Source: a bacterium
GTDB lineage: Bacteria > Tectomicrobia > Entotheonellia > Entotheonellales > Entotheonellaceae
Length of the DNA: 19,723 bases
Direction of reading: 5' to 3'
NCBI GenBank assembly: GCA_027294925.1
Contig: JAPULM010000187.1
Location: 1 to 19,723 of the forward strand
Position numbers and translations under genes: made by a program. Positions within the stretch are counted from its first letter, which is position 1. Each line of letters begins with the position of its first letter. The notes under the pieces are model-generated. The model had not been told where the DNA came from. It did no database searches and was given only the letters and a program-made list of their open reading frames with translations. This document shows positions 15,195 to 19,723 of the stretch, in pieces.

Positions 15195-17471
15195 ATGCGA
15201 GCTGCTTTCAAGCTTTTGTTTTCCCTGCATTCCGTATCGCTAACTGTTGGCGGTATTATTCTAGCAGCCCTGCTGATGTTGCTCGAAGCGCCCTTTTTCG
15301 ACTCAATTGAATTGCGCACCTACGATTTTCGTGTCAAATCTCGTCCGGTGGCGCAGCCGTCGTCGGCCGTGGTGTTGGCGTTGATTGATGAAAAGAGTCT
15401 CGATACGGAAGGGCGCTGGCCATGGCCGCGCTCAAGAATGGCAGCGTTAGTCGATAGGTTGTCGCAAGATGGGGCTAAAGTTATCGCCTTTGACGTCGGC
15501 TTTCTGGAGCCGGACGAAAATTCCCAGCTTCGTCTGATCGATCAGTTTGACCAGAAAATTGACGCTCTGGCGCTTGACAACCCTGAATTGAGAATGTTTA
15601 TTGCTCAGCGTCGCCAATACGCCGATAACGATCTGGCTTTGGCCAACGCCATCAAGCGTTCATCCGCTGCCGTCGTGCTAGGCTACTTCTTTCACATGCA
15701 GCAAGGCAACGACAAAGATAAATTCGTTTATCGGCTTGATCAGAACACTATTGACCAACAGCTGAAGCGCATTAGCGCGTCAAAATACCCGCTCGTTTTG
15801 TATGAAAACCCTGAGATGCAAGAGCATCTATTTTTGACCGCCTATGCACCGGAGAGCAATCTCGACATGCTGACTGAGGTTGCCGCCGCCTCAGGGTATT
15901 TTACCCTGAGCGCCGACCCCGACGGAGCCGTGCGGTGGATGCCGCTGATGATCCAGGGCGGCGAGGACCTGTTTCCACCTCTGCCGGTTGCGGCGGCATG
16001 GCATTATCTGGAAAAGCCGCAATTGATGGTAAAGGTCGGGTCTCACGGCGTCGACGGTATTCAGATGGGTCGGCGCTTTATCCCGACGGATAACCGCGGT
16101 CGGCTCCTGCTTAACTTCCTGGGTCCGCCGCAAACCTTTCCGCACATCTCGATCAGTGACATTTTGCAGGGCAAGACGCCCAAGGGAACGTTCAATGACA
16201 AAATCGTATTGATCGGCGCTACTGCCACTGGCACCTCTGATATGCGCAACACACCGGTCAGCGCCGTGTACCCTGGGGTGGAAATTCACGCCACCGTGAT
16301 CGACAATATCTTAACCCAGGATTTTCTCATCAAACCGAGTTGGTCGACCATTTACGACCTGTTTGCCATTCTTGTTCTAGGGGTGCTGATGGGTCTTGTC
16401 TTGCCGCGTATGAGCGCCTTTAAAGGGCTCTGTTTCACGGCTGGCTTGTTCGCCTTGCATATTGTTGTGGCTCGCTGGCTGTTTGTCAATGCCGGGGTGT
16501 GGATCAATGTTGTCTATCCATTGTTGGCGCTGGTAACCAATTACACGACCCTGACCCTACATGACTACATCAGCGAAGAACGCGAGCGCAAAAAGATTAC
16601 CGGTGCCTTCGGACAGTATGTATCGCCAGTGGTGATTAACGAAATGCTCAAAGACCCTGCACGTTTGCAACTAGGCGGCGAAGAAAAGGTGCTGACCGTC
16701 CTGTTTAGCGATTTGCAAGGCTTTACGGCCGCCTCGGAGCGTTTTACGCCGCATGAGATGATCGACCTCCTCAGTGACTATTACGCCAGGATGACTGAAC
16801 AGATATTTGAGCAAGAGGGCATGCTGAAAGAGTATGTCGGCGACGAGTTGATGGCCATTTTTGGCGCCCCGGTCGAGCAGCAAGACCATGCGGCGCGCGC
16901 CTGCGCTGCGGCCCTGGCGATGCGTGACCAACGTGCTGCCCTGCGTGCTGAATGGGCCCAAGTCGGACGTCCCCCTCTCAACGCCCGCACCGGCGTCAAC
17001 TCGGGCCTCATGTTGGTGGGCAACCTGGGTTCGAAATATCGCTTTGCCTATGGTGTGTTGGGCGACCATGTGAATCTTGGTTCCCGCCTAGAAGGCCTCA
17101 ACAAACAATATAAAACGGAGATTCTTATTGGCGAAAACACCGCCGATTTGGTGGGCAATACCTTTTTGCTGCGTGAGGTTGACATGGTGCAGGTGGTTGG
17201 TCGCCAACAATCCGTGCGCCTTTACGAGCTCCTGGCCAAGGCAGGCCAGTGGCTGCCGCCAGAGCAGGAAAAGGCGCTCAAATCTTATGCTGCCGGTCTG
17301 CAGGCCTACCGGCAGCAATACTGGGGCGACGCGCTGAGCCTGTTCCAGGAATCGCTGCTACTGTGTAAGGGCGATGGCCCATCCCAGGTAATGATCGAGC
17401 GTTGTCTGATGTATCAGGAATCCCCGCCACCGGAAAATTGGGATGGGGTGTACGTGGCGACCAGTAAATAG
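15195..17471 (+). CDS. CHASE2-domain adenylate/guanylate cyclase
   Basis: This is a membrane-bound class III nucleotide cyclase of 758 residues making cAMP or cGMP. A membrane helix at about 12-33 is followed by an extracytoplasmic CHASE2 sensor (about 34-360, with YDFRVKSRP, FDVGFLEPD and FNDKIVLIGATATGTSDM). Three membrane helices follow (about 380-455). A charged linker and the cyclase domain come next. Metal ligands are Asp506 in FSDLQGF and Asp550 in YVGDELMAIFG, the purine-binding lysine is Lys545, and VNLGSR supplies the transition-state Asn and Arg. The residue that pairs with the lysine is Gly in YGVLGDHVN, so base specificity is unclear. The last 90 residues are helical, perhaps TPR-like. 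GAGGGGG lies seven bases before the ATG. No effector gene is adjacent. Confidence 0.95.
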   Translation: MRAAFKLLFSLHSVSLTVGGIILAALLMLLEAPFFDSIELRTYDFRVKSRPVAQPSSAVVLALIDEKSLDTEGRWPWPRSRMAALVDRLSQDGAKVIAFDVGFLEPDENSQLRLIDQFDQKIDALALDNPELRMFIAQRRQYADNDLALANAIKRSSAAVVLGYFFHMQQGNDKDKFVYRLDQNTIDQQLKRISASKYPLVLYENPEMQEHLFLTAYAPESNLDMLTEVAAASGYFTLSADPDGAVRWMPLMIQGGEDLFPPLPVAAAWHYLEKPQLMVKVGSHGVDGIQMGRRFIPTDNRGRLLLNFLGPPQTFPHISISDILQGKTPKGTFNDKIVLIGATATGTSDMRNTPVSAVYPGVEIHATVIDNILTQDFLIKPSWSTIYDLFAILVLGVLMGLVLPRMSAFKGLCFTAGLFALHIVVARWLFVNAGVWINVVYPLLALVTNYTTLTLHDYISEERERKKITGAFGQYVSPVVINEMLKDPARLQLGGEEKVLTVLFSDLQGFTAASERFTPHEMIDLLSDYYARMTEQIFEQEGMLKEYVGDELMAIFGAPVEQQDHAARACAAALAMRDQRAALRAEWAQVGRPPLNARTGVNSGLMLVGNLGSKYRFAYGVLGDHVNLGSRLEGLNKQYKTEILIGENTADLVGNTFLLREVDMVQVVGRQQSVRLYELLAKAGQWLPPEQEKALKSYAAGLQAYRQQYWGDALSLFQESLLLCKGDGPSQVMIERCLMYQESPPPENWDGVYVATSK

Positions 17472-17715
17472 TCGATTTTGCCTGGATGTCTTGTGGTAAT
17501 CTGTATCCTTTCTTGTTTGTGAGCCCTTCCCCCGTTTCATCGACACTTGAGGAAATCCAGGCTAGAGGTTATATAAAACGTAGACACCTTTCAAAACAGG
17601 GCAAAAGTAGTTGACAGTTTGCTCGGTTAGACCAGGGGTATCAGGGGATGTAGACGCAATCTAGCTCCTCGAACAATGCTCTTAAGGAGACGAGTTTCTA
17701 GCCCGGATTTACCGA

Positions 17716-17853
17716 TTAGGCAGCTTTAAGGGCTGTTTGTTGGCGATCGTTCTCCGAAACACCTGTACGTTCCAAGCGCGTTTGATTTGGAGATATTGCC
17801 TGTCGATCCGCATGCCCATCGTTGTTGACCACCTGCATCTGCGTTATCGTCAT
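17716..17853 (-). CDS. Possible small protein (45 aa), unknown
   Basis: An ATG-started frame begins MTITQMQVVNNDGHADRQAI and ends RQQTALKAA. It is hydrophilic, rich in Asn, Gln, Asp and Arg, with no hydrophobic segment, so it would be soluble and perhaps unstructured. The sequence GGTGGGGGC lies about seven bases upstream on the same strand and could serve as a weak ribosome site. A minus-strand TATAAT (17921-17926) about 70 bases upstream has no matching -35. The gene would diverge from the right-hand module across the palindromic region. I recognise no family, and a frame of this length can occur by chance. Confidence 0.3.
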   Translation of the reverse strand: MTITQMQVVNNDGHADRQAISPNQTRLERTGVSENDRQQTALKAA

Positions 17854-17900
17854 CTTTTCAGCCCCCACCGCTCATTGACAACAATTGTCTCTACGCTACC

Positions 17901-17928
17901 TTGACGTTACCTTAAACGGAATTATAAA
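17901..17928 (+). promoter_or_regulatory. Probable promoter upstream of the right-hand module
   Basis: TTGACG (17901-17906), a 16-base spacer and TATAAA (17923-17928) match the sigma70 consensus at ten of twelve positions. The predicted start is near 17935, inside the palindrome ATCTA-g-TAGAT, and another palindrome (17877-17889) lies just upstream, so control by a dimeric repressor is plausible. The leader to the first gene would exceed 200 bases. Confidence 0.5.
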
Positions 17929-18102
17929 GGCCATCTAGTAGATAACTATTTGTTTAATAATGTATTATTATAATATCAAAACGTTCTATAAAGCTGATGT
18001 AACGTCAGGTGTGGGGGCGGTATCACGTTACAGCTCATCGTTCGCGAACCACTGGATTGATTGTAATCATTTATGTATCAATAGCTTAGCGAGTATACGG
18101 TT

Positions 18103-18159
18103 GCAAAATCCGGCAAAATCCTGCATATTCTAACTATAAACCGCAACCTATATGCAACC
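18103..18159 (+). repeat. Iteron-like direct repeats at about 10-bp period
   Basis: GCAAAATCCG (18103-18112) and GCAAAATCCT (18113-18122) are adjacent and share nine bases. GCATATTCTA (18123-18132) is a weaker third unit in the same register. GCAACC follows at 18143-18148 and again at 18154-18159. The spacing is about one helical turn throughout, so a protein could bind all units on one face. The array ends just before the gene at 18172. Confidence 0.5.
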
Positions 18160-18171
18160 AGTTACGACCTC

Positions 18172-19035
18172 TTGGCAACGCAACTATGTAAGCCGCCTGT
18201 AAATCTAGAAGTCCACACACTGTTGATATTTAGCCGGATGGTCGCACCAGGTGAAAGGTGTTACGTGCCGCAAGAGTTTTCTGAAAGCGCTGGGGACGAA
18301 CTGGAGCAGCGTCTTCGTAAATTGAAACACTCCCCGTTTGAGCTGGCAACCTTCATCTATCCTCACGCACAGGCCTTAGACCCGACCTATCCACTGTTTC
18401 AGTTGACCCTCGCCGCATTGCGGGCAAATCCCGTTATCAGGATCGTTACAGCAGAGGAAGGTCTGGACCTAAAAACCGCACTTGGCATGCCTCTCGATGC
18501 ATTGATTGTTGTCATGAGCGTGGATGGCCCTCTCGGCTGGCCGGACTATGTTTTTTTTCTGTTTGGCACCTACTTACTTGCGACCCCGGATAGCGAAGAT
18601 GCACCCATCTTTAGACTGTGCGAGCATCGTCCTGGACACAAGGCGCAAGAAGTAGAACTGGTAGCTTGGCTCCGGCATGTCTCCCACTGCGACTTCCCAG
18701 CCTTTGTTGAAGCTCGATGGCATCCCACAATGGGCGAAAAGGTCTCATTGCAAGGGCTGGAAGGGCTAGCCCATAAAGATGCCGAGCAAGTACTACGTGG
18801 TCTACAACTGCTCCGCAAGATCGAGCGTCGAGGGCGTCCCTCTGGCAGCACTGCATGGGGGAAAAAGGAATTAATGGACGCAATGACGCAGGCTAAACAG
18901 CGGTTAGTGGCGCGGGGAGTCCGCCCGACACAGGAGAATGTCGCGGACAAAATTGGCATGTCCGACCGCACCCTTCGCAACTATCTCAAGCAATTCAATA
19001 TACCCTGGACCCGCCCTAAAACCGGCAAGAAATAA
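18172..19035 (+). CDS. Unrecognised protein (up to 287 aa) with C-terminal helix-turn-helix
   Basis: I do not recognise the family. The N-terminal two thirds are mixed alpha/beta with no clear motif, including two hydrophobic stretches (ALIVVMSVDGPLGW and YVFFLFGTYLLAT) that look like buried strands rather than membrane helices. After about residue 230 comes a basic hinge, ERRGRPSGS, then a helical region and a clear helix-turn-helix, TQENVADKIGMSDRTLRNYL (about 255-275), ending in a basic tail. The start is uncertain: TTG at 18172 or ATG at 18238, neither with a good ribosome site, and the frame is open back to 18085. The protein-like residues before 18238 favour the longer form. It lies right after an iteron-like array and before two small DNA-binding proteins, which fits a regulator or replication/recombination protein of an accessory element; this is inference. 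Confidence 0.65.
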   Translation: MATQLCKPPVNLEVHTLLIFSRMVAPGERCYVPQEFSESAGDELEQRLRKLKHSPFELATFIYPHAQALDPTYPLFQLTLAALRANPVIRIVTAEEGLDLKTALGMPLDALIVVMSVDGPLGWPDYVFFLFGTYLLATPDSEDAPIFRLCEHRPGHKAQEVELVAWLRHVSHCDFPAFVEARWHPTMGEKVSLQGLEGLAHKDAEQVLRGLQLLRKIERRGRPSGSTAWGKKELMDAMTQAKQRLVARGVRPTQENVADKIGMSDRTLRNYLKQFNIPWTRPKTGKK

Positions 19036-19113
19036 AAAGTTTTTTATCCTCCTAAAAACCCGCCCATCACATGGCTACACTCCTAGTATCATCAATTTTC
19101 GATGGAGGTAGTC

Positions 19114-19311
19114 ATGCAACATCCCAACCGCAGAATCATGGTTAGGCTCTGCCCAGATGCATGGATCAAGCTGCGAGTCCTAGCTGGTCAACAGTACCGA
19201 AGCCCGCATCATCAACTTCAGTTAATTGTTGATCGTGCCCTCCAGGCTGAGACTTTGGATGATACAGCGGAAAATCAGGACTACGTGGACGCTTCTCATG
19301 AGTCTGACTAA
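19114..19311 (+). CDS. Ribbon-helix-helix DNA-binding protein (Arc/CopG-like)
   Basis: This is a small protein of 65 residues. RRIMVRLCPDAWIKLRVLAG fits a DNA-contacting beta strand then first helix, and QYRSPHHQLQLIVDRALQ fits the second helix with the RS turn typical of Arc/CopG/MetJ-fold proteins. The C-terminal 20 residues are acidic. I chose the ATG at 19114 because GGAGG (19104-19108) sits five bases upstream; the in-frame ATG at 19102 overlaps that site. Such proteins act as dimers, often as repressors or antitoxins in mobile elements. No toxin-like partner is visible; the next gene encodes another DNA-binding protein and overlaps it by 14 bases. Confidence 0.65.
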   Translation: MQHPNRRIMVRLCPDAWIKLRVLAGQQYRSPHHQLQLIVDRALQAETLDDTAENQDYVDASHESD

Positions 19312-19552
19312 TGCCCGTGGCTGGCTGGACCTGCAAGGGGCTGCCAGTTACTTGAGCTTGAGCGTCCGCAATTTGCGATCGTATCTCGGACACGACCAGC
19401 ACCCCTTGCCGATGCATCGTATCGGCGGAAAATGGATCGGCAGGGTCATGGATTTTGACCGTTGGGCAGAAAGCTTCCCGAAGGCGGCGGCTGATATTGA
19501 TCAAATCGTCGATGAAATTATGAGTGGAATCGAGGATAACAGTTCGCGGTAA
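19298..19552 (+). CDS. Excisionase/AlpA-like winged-helix DNA-binding protein
   Basis: This is a protein of about 84 residues. WLDLQGAASYLSLSVRNLRSYL is the helix-turn-helix and MHRIGGKWIGRVMDFDRWAES is the following wing and helix, the layout of the MerR-like helix-turn-helix 17 (AlpA/excisionase) family: a WL-x-L-x-x-A-A-x-YL-x-L-S start, an HRIGGKW wing, and a D-x-W end. The ATG at 19298 gives a 14-base overlap with the ribbon-helix-helix gene and a start close to the domain, but its ribosome site is weak, so a nearby alternative start is possible. Family members direct excision of integrated elements or activate phage and island genes. No integrase is visible in this window. Confidence 0.7.
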   Translation: MSLTNARGWLDLQGAASYLSLSVRNLRSYLGHDQHPLPMHRIGGKWIGRVMDFDRWAESFPKAAADIDQIVDEIMSGIEDNSSR

Positions 19553-19583
19553 AGCGGTGGAATGGAACCGGCGCAAAACGCAC

Positions 19584-19616
19584 CAACGCCTCCCAGCTTG
19601 GGACCTGGAGGCGTTG
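19584..19616. terminator. Strong hairpin after the small DNA-binding genes
   Basis: CAACGCCTCC (19584-19593) pairs perfectly with GGAGGCGTTG (19607-19616), with further pairing of CAG and CTG inside the loop. No T run follows on the plus strand (ATAACAAACC), so termination is not certain. A protein-binding dyad is the alternative. Confidence 0.45.
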
Positions 19617-19638
19617 ATAACAAACCCCTAACATTATA

Positions 19639-19723
19639 ATGGAAACAATGGCACCAGACAACTTGGCTAAAGGTGAGATCTTCAACATCTTGCTTGCCGC
19701 GACGGACCAGGCAGTGTTCGCAC
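19639..19723 (+). CDS. Start of an unrecognised gene, cut by the window edge
   Basis: From ATG at 19639 an open frame reads METMAPDNLAKGEIFNILLA and continues to the window end without a stop. ATG at 19648 is an alternative, with GGA a few bases upstream. Twenty-eight residues are too few to assign a family. It follows the hairpin at 19584-19616, so it probably has its own promoter; TATAAT at 19635-19640 may be a -10, but it would overlap the start, so this is unclear. Confidence 0.4.
   Translation, partial: METMAPDNLAKGEIFNILLAATDQAVFA

Larger units (their letters stand above)
17472..18171. other. 700-base region without a confident gene: palindromes, repeats, promoter
   Basis: The left part (17472-17715) holds an interrupted dyad CTAG-N3-CTCG (17661-17671) and CGAG-N3-CTAG (17691-17701), and 8-bp arms GCCTGGAT (17480-17487) and ATCCAGGC (17555-17562) far apart. 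The right part is AT-rich and unusually symmetrical: GACAA-caa-TTGTC (17877-17889), ATCTA-g-TAGAT (17933-17943), TAATAAT-gt-ATTATTA (17955-17970), TGTAACGT (17998-18005) with ACGTTACA (18025-18032), GTTCGCGAAC (18040-18049), and TGATT-gt-AATCA (18058-18069). Near-copies of ACGTTACC occur at 17893, 17904, 17981, 17998 (inverted) and 18025. No tRNA was seen and no DnaA box was recognised. The whole looks like an operator or replication/recombination control region for the genes to the right. Confidence 0.6.

Noticed and set aside
17960..18133. 57-aa frame starting MYYYNIKTFYKADV
   Set aside because: No ribosome site and it spans palindromes that look regulatory; the AT-rich stretch explains its start. 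Not excluded if conserved in relatives.
18103..18159. CRISPR array
   Set aside because: Units are 10 bp and adjacent, without spacers; they fit protein-binding repeats instead.
19114..19552. Toxin-antitoxin pair
   Set aside because: The ribbon-helix-helix protein could be an antitoxin, but its partner is an AlpA-like DNA-binding protein, with no toxin fold visible.

Overview
The window looks like a chromosomal segment of a proteobacterium of moderate GC content. The evidence is the gene families: a LysR regulator, a CvpA-type membrane protein, an ABC-F ATPase, CaiB/BaiF CoA-transferases and a CHASE2-type cyclase. The liv cluster carries a small membrane gene of the DUF6867 type between livF and the binding-protein gene, an arrangement I associate with Alphaproteobacteria. 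This taxonomic reading is inference; there is no rRNA or marker gene here.

Layout. (1) 9-1681: a LysR regulator diverges from a CvpA-like membrane protein gene. (2) 1695-2576: an unrecognised leftward gene with a nine-base G tract near its 3' end. It is preceded by a long leader holding a possible 44-aa ORF and a consensus-like promoter. (3) 2679-6070: rightward genes for an ABC-F ATPase (Walker A of its first ATPase domain has lost its last glycine), a coupled unknown protein, and an orphan FbpC/PotA-type transport ATPase. (4) 6121-8662: two leftward adjacent CaiB/BaiF CoA-transferase paralogues. (5) 9003-14372: a complete rightward branched-chain amino acid type ABC transporter, livH-livM-livG-livF-DUF6867-livJ/K. 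It ends at a hairpin terminator and a second small hairpin resembling dispersed intergenic repeats. (6) 14503-17471: a PdxH-like flavoprotein and a CHASE2 adenylate/guanylate cyclase. (7) 17472-18171: 700 bases without a confident gene, dense in palindromes, with a promoter and 10-bp direct repeats. (8) 18172-end: an accessory-looking module of an unrecognised 287-aa protein with a C-terminal helix-turn-helix, a ribbon-helix-helix protein, an excisionase/AlpA-like protein, and the start of another gene cut by the window edge.

How the parts may work together. The liv operon imports an amino acid or another small carboxylate. The divergent CoA-transferase pair could activate an organic acid, so the two operons may form an uptake-and-activation locus, but nothing in the sequence proves a shared substrate. 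The strongest candidates for something undescribed are the right-hand module with its repeat- and palindrome-rich upstream region, the CoA-transferase pair in which one partner may lack the catalytic aspartate, and the asymmetric ABC-F protein.
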